A stretch of 64,000 nt of DNA, from the NCBI RefSeq assembly GCF_016860545.1, contig NZ_BNEB01000003.1, forward strand, positions 1,488,001 through 1,552,000, given 5' to 3'. Made by a program: the position numbers and the translations under genes. Positions 1-7,656 of the stretch are shown here, in pieces (the stretch's first letter is position 1; the number at the start of each line of letters is the position of its first letter). The notes beneath the pieces were generated by a model. It saw only the letters and a program-made list of their open reading frames with translations. It did not search any database and was not told the DNA's origin. Source of the DNA: Streptomyces asoensis. GTDB taxonomy: Bacteria > Actinomycetota > Actinomycetes > Streptomycetales > Streptomycetaceae.

Positions 1-412
1 TCAGCGGGCCGCCGCTGTCGCCCGGCGCCACGGCCGTGACCGTGAACGTGCCGAGCTGCTTGGGCTCACCGGCCGGCAGGGCGGCGGGCGCGGCGCCGGA
101 ACCGGTGACCGCGGCGGGCGACTGCGCGTCTCCCGCGGCGCCCGCGGCGGAACCGCCGACGCGGACGACGTAGGCCGCCGAGCCGCCGTTGTTGAAGAAG
201 CCGTAGACCGAGTGCGCCAGGTAGTAGCCGTCGGTGAAGTCACCGAACGCCGCCACGTACTGGGTCCAGTTGGTCACCAGGGTCGGCTCGTTGAGGGGGC
301 CGGACGGGGCGAGCCCGACGAAGGCAGCCACCGAGGTGCCCACCCCCTCGATCGGGCGGGAGCCGCTGGCCACCTCCTCGACGTATACGCCGGGCGACAG
401 GTAGGACGGCAT
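1..412 (-). CDS. Contractile injection system tail sheath protein (N-terminal part, cut by window edge)
   Basis: The gene reads leftward and continues beyond position 1, so only the first 137 residues are visible. It starts at ATG 410-412, preceded by a GAGGAG ribosome-binding site 6 bases away. The N-terminus (MPSYLSPGVYVEEV, then GVGTSVAAFVG and later YGFFNNGG and AAYVVRV) is the classic start of phage-tail sheath proteins, which form the contractile outer tube of phage tails, pyocins and eCIS particles. Together with the AAA+ ATPase and DUF4255 gene further right, this marks the window's left end as an eCIS locus of the type found in many Streptomyces. The family assignment is firm. Which sheath paralogue it is, and how the protein ends, cannot be seen. 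Confidence 0.9.
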   Translation of the reverse strand, partial: MPSYLSPGVYVEEVASGSRPIEGVGTSVAAFVGLAPSGPLNEPTLVTNWTQYVAAFGDFTDGYYLAHSVYGFFNNGGSAAYVVRVGGSAAGAAGDAQSPAAVTGSGAAPAALPAGEPKQLGTFTVTAVAPGDSGGPL

Positions 413-790
413 GCTGTGCTCTCCTCGGGGTACGCGTCAGGACGTCTTTCACCGTCACGCGCGAAGCGCGTCCGTCGAAACGGCTTCCGGTGCAGGGTCC
501 GGGGCATCTCTGTTGCCCTCGCGGGCACCCGGGCCCGCGAGGGCGCCGCCGCCGGGACCGCCGCGCCGCGCCCGCCGGGGGGCGAGGCCCGCGTCCGTGC
601 GCCGCGCCCGCCGGTGCCGCACTGCCCGCCGGGGCCGGCGAGGAGGGGTCCGTGGCGCGGCGGGGGCCCGTTCGCGAGGCGGCCGTGGCGTCCCGAGGTC
701 CCCTCGGGCAGCCGATCGCGGCCCGCCGGGGCACGGATCCTGCCCCCTCGCCTCTGACCCCGCCCGCCGGACTCCCCGTAGCGTCGGTGC
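413..790. other. Divergent intergenic region with strong hairpin
   Basis: This 378-base region separates the leftward sheath gene from the rightward membrane protein gene. It carries a 12-bp inverted repeat at 515-544 (arm CCCTCGCGGGC, 6-base loop, extended by one G-C pair) and a shorter CGCGC/GCGCG hairpin near 460-472. The leftward sheath promoter should lie here, but I cannot place it convincingly. The rightward promoter is listed separately. No convincing gene is seen in it. Confidence 0.5.
754..784 (+). promoter_or_regulatory. Probable leaderless promoter of the first CIS membrane protein gene
   Basis: CTGACC (754-759), a 19-base spacer and TAGCGT (779-784) resemble the -35 and -10 of a Streptomyces vegetative promoter. 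The GTG start follows the -10 by only 6 bases and no Shine-Dalgarno sequence is present, so the transcript would begin at or next to the start codon. The paralogue at 2322 repeats this geometry. Confidence 0.5.
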
Positions 791-2212
791 GTGAGCCTGT
801 GGACTTCTCTTGAACCGGCGTCCGTCACCGTCGACCCCGGCAGCCGGGCGACCGTACGGCTGCGGGTGCGCAACACCGGTGACGTGGTCGACGAGTACCG
901 CTTCGAGCCGGTCGGCCCGACCGCGCCCTGGACGACGGTGGAGCCGCCGACCCTGCGGTTGTACCCGGGCACGACGGGCACCGTCGAGCTGGCCTTCGCG
1001 CCGCCGCGCACCCCGGACGCGACGGCCGGCCCCAACCCCTACGCCGTGCGCATCACGCCCACCGAGCATCCGGAGGCGGTGACCGTCCCCGAGGGGAACC
1101 TGACGATCACGCCGTTCACCGAGGTGCGGGCGGAGCTGGTCCCGCCGACCGTGAAGGGGCGGTTCCGCGGCCGGCCGCGGCTGGCCGTCGACAACCTCGG
1201 CAACACCAAGGTCACCGCCTCGCTGAGCGGCAGCGACACCGGCGACCGGCTGTCGTACGAACTCCAGCCCGCCAACGTCCAGATCGAACCGGGGCGGGCG
1301 GCGTTCGTGAACACGACCCTGCGCCCGCGCCAGATCATCTGGTTCGGCTCCAAGGAGGAGCAGCGCTACAGCCTGGCGGTGCGCCGCTCGGGCGCCCATC
1401 CGCTGGAGGTGGAGGGCACGTTCGTGCAGCGCGGCTTCCTGCCGCGCTGGCTGGCCACCGCCCTCAGCCTCATGCTGGCCCTGACCATCGCGTTCGTGAT
1501 GATCTGGCTGGCGTACAAGCCGCGGGTCACCACCAGCGCCAACGAGAAGCTGGCGGAGGCCGGTGTCAGCACGCTGGCCCCGAGCCCCTCGGCGACGCCC
1601 AGCGCCCCGGCCCTGGTGCCCACCCCGACGGCCCCCGTGGTGGTCGAGGCCCCCGTCACCAGCCAGGCCCCGGCCGGCGGTGGCGGCGGTGGGGGCGGCG
1701 GCGGTGGCGGCGGGGGCGCGTCGTCGGCGCCGCCCAAGCCCAAGCAGGAGACGGCGGCGGTCGCCGTGAACAAGCTGGCGGCGCGCAGCGACGGACGGCA
1801 CATCTGCTACCGCGCCTACGTGGAGGACAAGGGCTGGCAGGACCCGGTCTGCGACGGTGCGATCGCCGGTACGACCGGCAAGGACCTGGGCATCAAGGCC
1901 CTCAACATCGCCACGGCGAGGACGGGCGGGGTCGCGGGCAACGCCGCGCACGTGGACGGCGGCTGGCTGACCGGGGACAAGTGGTCGAAGGCGTCCGACG
2001 GCGTCGACATGTACATGGGTTCGAGCAAGCCGGCGGTCTCGGTGATGGAGGGCTTCACCATCAAGACCATGGAGGGCTCCGTCTGCCAGAACCCGCACAT
2101 CAAGGACCGGGGCTGGCTGGGCAACGGCTGCACCAAGCCCGGCGACTGGATCTACGGCGGCAGCCCCATGGAGCAGAAGCTCCAGCTGGAGGCGGTCCGC
2201 TTCACCGTGTGA
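791..2212 (+). CDS. CIS-associated single-pass membrane protein with C-terminal ChW-like domain
   Basis: A 473-residue protein starting at GTG 791. Residues 1 to about 215 form an Ig-like beta-rich domain without a signal peptide (MSLWTSLEPASVTVDPGS). One transmembrane helix follows (around 218-242, LPRWLATALSLMLALTIAF), then a Pro/Thr linker, a run of 15 glycines, and a C-terminal module with two repeats containing GW and AGTTGK or YGGSPM patterns that resemble clostridial hydrophobic-with-tryptophan (ChW) repeats. The predicted topology is cytoplasmic N-domain, extracellular C-domain. It lies between the sheath gene and the ATPase gene on the opposite strand and has a close paralogue just downstream, so a role in anchoring the injection particle or reporting envelope state is a reasonable inference. 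Such genes in Streptomyces CIS loci are often labelled 'hydrolytic protein', but I see no catalytic motif. Confidence 0.85.
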   Translation: MSLWTSLEPASVTVDPGSRATVRLRVRNTGDVVDEYRFEPVGPTAPWTTVEPPTLRLYPGTTGTVELAFAPPRTPDATAGPNPYAVRITPTEHPEAVTVPEGNLTITPFTEVRAELVPPTVKGRFRGRPRLAVDNLGNTKVTASLSGSDTGDRLSYELQPANVQIEPGRAAFVNTTLRPRQIIWFGSKEEQRYSLAVRRSGAHPLEVEGTFVQRGFLPRWLATALSLMLALTIAFVMIWLAYKPRVTTSANEKLAEAGVSTLAPSPSATPSAPALVPTPTAPVVVEAPVTSQAPAGGGGGGGGGGGGGGASSAPPKPKQETAAVAVNKLAARSDGRHICYRAYVEDKGWQDPVCDGAIAGTTGKDLGIKALNIATARTGGVAGNAAHVDGGWLTGDKWSKASDGVDMYMGSSKPAVSVMEGFTIKTMEGSVCQNPHIKDRGWLGNGCTKPGDWIYGGSPMEQKLQLEAVRFTV

Positions 2213-2285
2213 GGCGCCGGCGCCGGGAGGGCGCGGGGGCACGGCCGTTCGTCCCTTTCGGGCAGCGGTGGTGCCCCGCGGCCTC

Positions 2286-2315
2286 CTGACGGCCGGGCGC
2301 CGCGCGGCATAGCGT
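2286..2315 (+). promoter_or_regulatory. Probable leaderless promoter of the second CIS membrane protein gene
   Basis: CTGACG (2286-2291), an 18-base spacer and TAGCGT (2310-2315) precede the GTG start at 2322 by 6 bases, with no ribosome-binding site. The arrangement copies that of the upstream paralogue, although the surrounding intergenic bases differ. Confidence 0.5.
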
Positions 2316-2321
2316 CCACAG

Positions 2322-3701
2322 GTGACTCTGTGGACTTCTCTGGAGCCGGCCTCCGCGACCGTGGACCCCGGCGGCACCACGACCGTACGGCTGCGGGTGC
2401 GCAACACCGGTGACGTGGTCGACGAGTACCGCTTCGAGCCGGTCGGCGCGATCGCGCCCTGGACGACGGTGGAGCCGCCGACCCTGCGGTTGTACCCGGG
2501 CACGACGGGCACCGTCGAGCTGGTCTTCGCGCCGCCGCGCACCCCGGACGCGACGGCCGGCCCCAATCCCTACGCCGTGCGCATCACGCCCACCGAACAC
2601 CCCGACGCCGTCACGGTCCCCGAGGGGAACCTGACGATCACGCCGTTCACCGAGGTGCGGGCGGAGCTGGTCCCGCCGACCGTGAAGGGGCGGTTCCGCG
2701 GGCGGCCGCGGCTGGCGATCGACAACCTGGGCAACACCCGGGTGACGGCGTCCGTGGCCGGCTCCGACATGGGCGACCACCTCGGCTACGAGTTCCGGCC
2801 GGGCAATGTGCAGGTCGAGCCGGGGCGGGCGGTGTTCGTCGACACGACCCTGCGTCCCCGGCAGATCATCTGGTTCGGCTCGAAGGAACAGCGGCCGTAC
2901 GCGGTGAACGTGCAGCGCTCGGGCGCCGTGCCGCTGTCGGTGGACGGCACGTTCGTGCAGCGCGGGTTCCTGCCGCGCTGGCTGGCCACCGCCCTCAGTC
3001 TCACGCTGGCCCTCGCCATCGCGTTCGTGATGATCTGGCTGACGTACAAACCGCGGGTCACCACCAGCGCGAGCGAGAAGCTCGCGGAGACGGGCAGTAC
3101 GGCGCTGCCCTCCCCCGCGGTGTCCGTGCCGTCCGCTCCGAAGGCGGACGCCTCGGCCGCGCCGCTGCCCGAGCCGCAGACGCCCTCCGCGCAGGCGCCG
3201 CAGGACGGCACCGGCGGTTCCACGTCCGGCGGTTCCTCCTCGTCGGGCGGCGGGGGCGGCGGGAGCACGTCCGGTGGTTCCGGCGACACGCAGACGGCGG
3301 CACCGGTACCCGGCGCGATCATCATCGGCCAGGGTTCGAAGCGGTGCGTCGACATCACCGACGCCCAGGACGGCGAGGGCAAGGACGGCACCCCGCTCCA
3401 GCTGTGGGACTGCGCCGGGTCGGCCAACCAGAAGTGGGTGTTCAAGAGCGACGGCACCGTGCGCTCGCTGGGCCTGTGCATGGATGTCGCCTGGGGTTCG
3501 AAGGAGGACGGCGCGGTCATCCAGGTGGCCAACTGCTCCGGGAACCCCGCCCAGCAGTGGGTGCTGAGCCAGTACGGCGACCTGGTCAACCCGCAGGCCG
3601 ACAAGTGCATCGACGCCAAGGACAACGGCACCGGCAACGGTACGAAGCTCCAGCTGTGGACCTGCTCGGGCACATCCGGCCAGAAGTGGCGCGCTCAGTA
3701 G
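2322..3701 (+). CDS. CIS-associated single-pass membrane protein with C-terminal ricin-type lectin domain
   Basis: A 459-residue paralogue of the protein at 791. The first ~250 residues (Ig-like domain plus transmembrane helix LPRWLATALSLTLALAIAF) are nearly identical, and so is much of the DNA. After a Ser/Gly-rich linker the C-terminus is different: a ricin-type beta-trefoil (CBM13-like) with three QxW repeats (NQKWVF, AQQWVL, GQKWRA) and paired cysteines, a fold that usually binds sugars. Start GTG 2322 is chosen because it matches the paralogue start and the putative leaderless promoter. The predicted topology places the lectin outside the cell and the conserved domain inside. The pair looks like a tandem duplication with an exchanged sensing or binding module. 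Function within the CIS is inferred from position only. Confidence 0.85.
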   Translation: MTLWTSLEPASATVDPGGTTTVRLRVRNTGDVVDEYRFEPVGAIAPWTTVEPPTLRLYPGTTGTVELVFAPPRTPDATAGPNPYAVRITPTEHPDAVTVPEGNLTITPFTEVRAELVPPTVKGRFRGRPRLAIDNLGNTRVTASVAGSDMGDHLGYEFRPGNVQVEPGRAVFVDTTLRPRQIIWFGSKEQRPYAVNVQRSGAVPLSVDGTFVQRGFLPRWLATALSLTLALAIAFVMIWLTYKPRVTTSASEKLAETGSTALPSPAVSVPSAPKADASAAPLPEPQTPSAQAPQDGTGGSTSGGSSSSGGGGGGSTSGGSGDTQTAAPVPGAIIIGQGSKRCVDITDAQDGEGKDGTPLQLWDCAGSANQKWVFKSDGTVRSLGLCMDVAWGSKEDGAVIQVANCSGNPAQQWVLSQYGDLVNPQADKCIDAKDNGTGNGTKLQLWTCSGTSGQKWRAQ

Positions 3702-3717
3702 GTCCGTCGGGTACGGG

Positions 3718-5802
3718 TCACCAGTTGGCTTCGCCCGGCACCAGGCGGCCCGCCTTGCGGTACTCGCGGCGGGCCCCTTCGAGCAGATCGCCGTCACCGA
3801 CCGGCTCGTCGCGTCCGGCCGCGAGGTAGGCGGCGGTGACGACCGCGCTGCGGATCGAACCGCCGGCCAGCTCGAAGTCCCGCGCCAGCGGGGCGGGATC
3901 GACGCCGTCGGCGCAGGGCACGTGGCTCAGCCCGTGCCGCCACAGCGCGAGCCGCTGTCCGGCGTCGGGGAAGGGGAAGTCGACCACCAGGTCCAGGCGC
4001 CGGGTGAACGCCTCGTCGATGTTGGCGCGCAGGTTGGTGGTGAGCAGCGCGATGCCGTCGAAGGACTCCAGCCGCTGGAGCAGGTAGGCGCTCTCCATGT
4101 TGGCGTACTTGTCGTGCGCGTCCTTCACCTCCGACCGCTTGCCGAAGACGGCGTCGGCCTCGTCGAAGAGCAGCACGGCGTCGGTGCGGTCGGCCTCGGA
4201 GAAGATGCGCTCCAGGTTCTTCTCGGTCTCACCGACGTACTTGTCGACGACCGAGGACAGCTGGACGACGTAGAGGTCGAGGCCGAGTTCGGCGGCGACG
4301 ACCTCGGCGGACAGCGTCTTGCCGGTGCCCGACTCGCCCGCGAACAGCCCGAGGACGCCCCGGCCGCGCCCGCCGCCGGCGCTGAGCCGCCAGTCGCCCA
4401 GGACCCGGTCGCGGTGCCGGGCCCGCAGGGCGAGTTCGTGCAGCTGGGTCAGCGGCCGCTCGGGCAGCACGAGGTCCTGCCAGCCGACGTCCGGGCGGAT
4501 CCGCCGCGCGTGCTGTTCGAGGCCGGAGGCCGACTGCTGCCGGGCCGCCAGCCGCACATGGTCGGCGGTCAGCGGTCCGCCCTCGAAGGCGGCCAGGGCG
4601 GAGGCGGCCCGCGCGGCACGGGCGACCCGCTCACCGCCGAGGCGGTAGGGGGCGACGACGGTGGCGAGGTCGAAGCCGGGGGCGGTGGCGGGGGCGCCGG
4701 CGGAGTCGAGGGCCGCGGCCCAGGCGGCCGTCCCGCCCGCCCGGCGCCGTGGCGCCTCCAGCACGAGCGGGTCGTCGGCGCACCAGTGCGGGTCGTAGGG
4801 GCGGGGGTCGGTGAGGAGGACCGTGACGTCCGTCGCCCCCGCCAGTGCCTCGAACAGCGGCTCGGGCCGCTCGGGCAGTCCGGACAGCACGATCGCCCGG
4901 CCGCCCAGCCGGGCCTCGCGCAGCAGCGCGGGTATCCGGTCGTCGGGCCCGGTGAAGCGCAGGGCGTCGAGTCCGGCGGCGCGCAGGGCCGAGGCGATCG
5001 CCGCCAGGCCGTCGCCCTCGCGGTGTTCGCGCAGATAGCCGACGAGCGGTCCGCCGTCCCGCAGCCGCGGCGCCAGCAGGCGCACGAACTCCTCGTCCTC
5101 GGCGGGCAGCGCGGGGGGCAGCGGGTGCAGGTGCCCGCGCAGGGTCTCGTCGGGCGTGCCGTCGCCGAGCAGGTGCGCGAGCAGCCGGTCCGGGACGCGC
5201 AACGTACGGGAGAGGAAGGGCCGTTCGGGCTCCTCGACGTCGAGCAGGCCGTAGGCGCGCAGCGGCGCGGAGGTGTGGAAGCGGGACCGGGCCCCGGCCG
5301 CGTGCGCGGGCGCCCCGCACAGTTCGAGGGCGAGCCCCACGGTGGCGCGCCGCCTGCTCACGTCGTCGTTGAGGTACCCGTACAGCGGCTCGAAGTCGCG
5401 GTCCAGATCGGGGGCGAGCGCGACGAGGAGGATCGCCGCGTCGAGTCCGGTCAGGCCCAGCCGGGCGGCAAGGGCGGTGAGGGAGTCGGCGGAGTCCTGC
5501 GGTGGGGCGGTGGCGTCGTCGAGGGCGTCGGGGGCCGGGTGGGCCTCGAGCAGGTGGCGTACCGCCTCCTCGGAGAGGTACAGGCCGCGCAGCGGGTCGG
5601 CGGCGGTCGGGTCGGCGGCCGCGCGCCGGTCGACCAGGGCGCCGACCCGGTCCCGCAGGGCACCGAGCCGCACGAGCAGCGATCCGGCCCCGTCCGCGGC
5701 GGCGCCGGTCGCGGACGGGACGGGGGCGGCGGCGGAAGGTCCGGTGGCGGCAGCGGGGGATGCGGGTGCGGCCGCCGGGGCCTCGGTGTACGCGTCGGTC
5801 AT
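3718..5802 (-). CDS. AAA+ ATPase of the contractile injection system locus
   Basis: A 694-residue protein. The last third is a AAA+ module with Walker A GESGTGKT, Walker B VLLFDEAD, a sensor-1 region LLTTNLR and a candidate arginine finger in FTRRLD. The N-terminal two thirds resemble the winged-helix/Ala-rich part of eCIS ATPases and begin with a low-complexity Ala/Pro stretch. ATPases of this kind are a hallmark of eCIS loci (the Pvc15/Afp15-like group), where they are thought to help assemble or remodel the particle. The ATG start overlaps the stop codon of the DUF4255 gene upstream (ATGA), so the two are translationally coupled. The gene ends 17 bases after the converging lectin-type membrane protein gene. 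Confidence 0.9.
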   Translation of the reverse strand: MTDAYTEAPAAAPASPAAATGPSAAAPVPSATGAAADGAGSLLVRLGALRDRVGALVDRRAAADPTAADPLRGLYLSEEAVRHLLEAHPAPDALDDATAPPQDSADSLTALAARLGLTGLDAAILLVALAPDLDRDFEPLYGYLNDDVSRRRATVGLALELCGAPAHAAGARSRFHTSAPLRAYGLLDVEEPERPFLSRTLRVPDRLLAHLLGDGTPDETLRGHLHPLPPALPAEDEEFVRLLAPRLRDGGPLVGYLREHREGDGLAAIASALRAAGLDALRFTGPDDRIPALLREARLGGRAIVLSGLPERPEPLFEALAGATDVTVLLTDPRPYDPHWCADDPLVLEAPRRRAGGTAAWAAALDSAGAPATAPGFDLATVVAPYRLGGERVARAARAASALAAFEGGPLTADHVRLAARQQSASGLEQHARRIRPDVGWQDLVLPERPLTQLHELALRARHRDRVLGDWRLSAGGGRGRGVLGLFAGESGTGKTLSAEVVAAELGLDLYVVQLSSVVDKYVGETEKNLERIFSEADRTDAVLLFDEADAVFGKRSEVKDAHDKYANMESAYLLQRLESFDGIALLTTNLRANIDEAFTRRLDLVVDFPFPDAGQRLALWRHGLSHVPCADGVDPAPLARDFELAGGSIRSAVVTAAYLAAGRDEPVGDGDLLEGARREYRKAGRLVPGEANW

Positions 5803-6470
5803 CGCGGGTCCGGGCGGCGGGCGTCCTCACGGGCGGCGCGGGCCGCGGCCACCTGGTGCGGGCGGTGGGCGCGTTCGCCGGACTCCGGCGGATCGCCGTC
5901 GATACCGCGCAGGCGGACCGCCGCGCCCTCCGTGACCGGCGGCCCGGCGTCGTACTCGGGGTACGCCGGGAAGGGCGCCGTCACCACCAGGTCCAGGGAC
6001 GGCTTGAGTTCACCGCCGAGCGCGGACCAGATCTCGGCGAGCGAACGCGACTCGGTCTGGATGCCGGCCACCGTCACCGGCATCGCCAGGCCCAGGGAGC
6101 GCAGTGAGCCGGGCAGTTCGTCGGCCGGGAGCATCTCGCGCGGCAGCAGGGTCGCCAACACCGCCGACAACAGTCGGTGTTCGTCCTGCGGGGTCCGGGT
6201 CCAGGCGGTCACGAGGTAGGAGAGCCGGAACCAGCGCGGCGGTTGGCGGCGCTTGACGACGACGTCCCGGTCGTCCCGCACCGCCATCTGGCCACGCTGA
6301 CGTCGGGTCACGTCCTCGCGGATGTCGTACAAGTAGGTGTTGATGACGGGGGCGTTGCGCCGGGCCGCCCAGTCACGGGTGGGTGCCTCGAAGGAGACCT
6401 CGATGCCGGAACCGGCGAGCGCGCCCCCCGCGAGCAGCTCCTTGAGGACCTCGTCCACCTCGTGGATCAC
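5799..6470 (-). CDS. DUF4255 (Pvc16-type) CIS baseplate/cap-associated protein
   Basis: A 223-residue protein typical of the DUF4255 family found next to the ATPase in eCIS clusters (Pvc16/Afp16-like). Phage-tail proteins of this class terminate or cap the tube. Recognisable segments are the N-terminal IHEVDEVLKELL, then PVINTYLYDIRED and RWFRLSYLVTAWT. I chose GTG at 6468-6470 because a GAGGAG ribosome-binding site lies about 8 bases upstream and the family begins with (M)IHEVD; longer readings run through low-complexity sequence. The stop overlaps the ATPase start by four bases. The C-terminus is Arg/His-rich and probably disordered. Confidence 0.85.
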   Translation of the reverse strand: MIHEVDEVLKELLAGGALAGSGIEVSFEAPTRDWAARRNAPVINTYLYDIREDVTRRQRGQMAVRDDRDVVVKRRQPPRWFRLSYLVTAWTRTPQDEHRLLSAVLATLLPREMLPADELPGSLRSLGLAMPVTVAGIQTESRSLAEIWSALGGELKPSLDLVVTAPFPAYPEYDAGPPVTEGAAVRLRGIDGDPPESGERAHRPHQVAAARAAREDARRPDPR

Positions 6471-6609
6471 CGTCGTGCTCCTCAACTTGCCGTGCTGCAC
6501 CCACTGTCCGACGATCCTGTCGCGCGCGGCCCCCGGTCCGCGAGCACGCCGGGGCCGGTGGCCGGGCAGGACGTCCTGCCCGCGTGTCCGCCTTCGATTG
6601 CCCGTTCGG

Positions 6610-7365
6610 TCAGATGTAGCCTTCCCGGAGGGCATATGCCACCGCGTGTGCCCGATTGCGCAGATGCAACCGGGTCGTGAGCCCGTGCATGACGTTCTTG
6701 ACGGTTCGTTCGGAGTAGGACAGCTTGCTGGCGATCTCTCCGGTGTCCAGGCCCTCGGCGACCAGCCGCAGGACGTCCACCTCCCGGGGCGCGAGTCCCA
6801 GGGAGGGGGCGCCGGGCCGGCCCGCCGCACCGCGGTGCAGTGTGCCCACCTGGCTGATGAGCCTGCCGAGCAGGTCCGCGGGCAGGTCGCCGTCGCCCCG
6901 GTGGGCGGCCAGCACCGCCTGCACCAGCCGGTGCGCGGTGGCCTCGCGGCGCCAGACGATGGCGCCGACCCCGCACTCGATGACGTCGAGCAGTTCGGTC
7001 TCGCGGATCGTGCCCACGACGAGCACGGCCCGCGCGCCCTCGCTGCGCACGATCCGCCGCAGCCGGGCCAGCGCCGCTTCGTCGAGGGTGTCCTCGATCA
7101 GCAGGGCCACCGTGCCCGGGGCCGCGGAGACCTCCTCGCGGACCTCCACCTCGGGACGGCCGCGCAACTGGCTGACGGCGCCCTCGCGGGAGATCGGGTC
7201 CGGCGCCTGGACGGCCACCGGGATCCGCCGCCGGGTGCCGGCGCCGGTGCCGGCACCGAGGCCGCTGCCGACGGTCGTGCCGAAGGCCGCGGGGCCCGGG
7301 GCCGCGGTACCCGCCGCCGCGATACCCGCGGCGCCGGTCTCTGGTGTCCGTGGTGTGCTGAGCAA
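6610..7365 (-). CDS. LuxR-type DNA-binding regulator linked to the CIS locus
   Basis: A 251-residue protein with a C-terminal LuxR/NarL helix-turn-helix (APREVDVLRLVAEGLDTGEI, then SERTVKNVMHGLTTRL). The middle part (VALLIEDTLDEAALARLRRI, ARAVLVVGT) resembles a response-regulator receiver fold, but it lacks an obvious phosphorylatable Asp in a DxR/LD context, so it may be an atypical receiver. The start is taken as TTG 7363-7365 with GGGGGA five bases upstream; a nearby ATG is in another frame. An Ala/Gly-rich ~45-residue N-terminal stretch precedes the receiver-like part. It is transcribed away from the large LuxR-family regulator on the other strand, 291 bases apart. Confidence 0.8.
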   Translation of the reverse strand: MLSTPRTPETGAAGIAAAGTAAPGPAAFGTTVGSGLGAGTGAGTRRRIPVAVQAPDPISREGAVSQLRGRPEVEVREEVSAAPGTVALLIEDTLDEAALARLRRIVRSEGARAVLVVGTIRETELLDVIECGVGAIVWRREATAHRLVQAVLAAHRGDGDLPADLLGRLISQVGTLHRGAAGRPGAPSLGLAPREVDVLRLVAEGLDTGEIASKLSYSERTVKNVMHGLTTRLHLRNRAHAVAYALREGYI

Positions 7366-7656
7366 CCGAATCCCCCATGTTCACGAGCCCGCCCTCCGGC
7401 GGGGACCGGTGACGGGTGGGTCCCGTCCAGCCTTCTGCGGCCTGCGGGGCGCGCGCAATCGTGGAGCACCACGAGGCGGACCACGAGAGCAAGCCGCGCA
7501 GCACCACGGTTCTCCCGCATCACCGCAGGTCAGAACCGTCACCACGACCGATCGGCGAGCCGTCGTGAGCCTCGCCACAACGCGAACCCGCACCGCACCG
7601 CACCACCTCTACCTGTACACGGACAAATCCGATGTGCCCGACAGCAGGAGGCAGGG

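Noticed and set aside
1681..1725. GGC/GGT-rich run in the first CIS membrane protein gene as a possible sequencing artefact
   Set aside because: The frame stays open through the glycine run and the ChW-like domain behind it is intact, so it is a natural poly-glycine linker.
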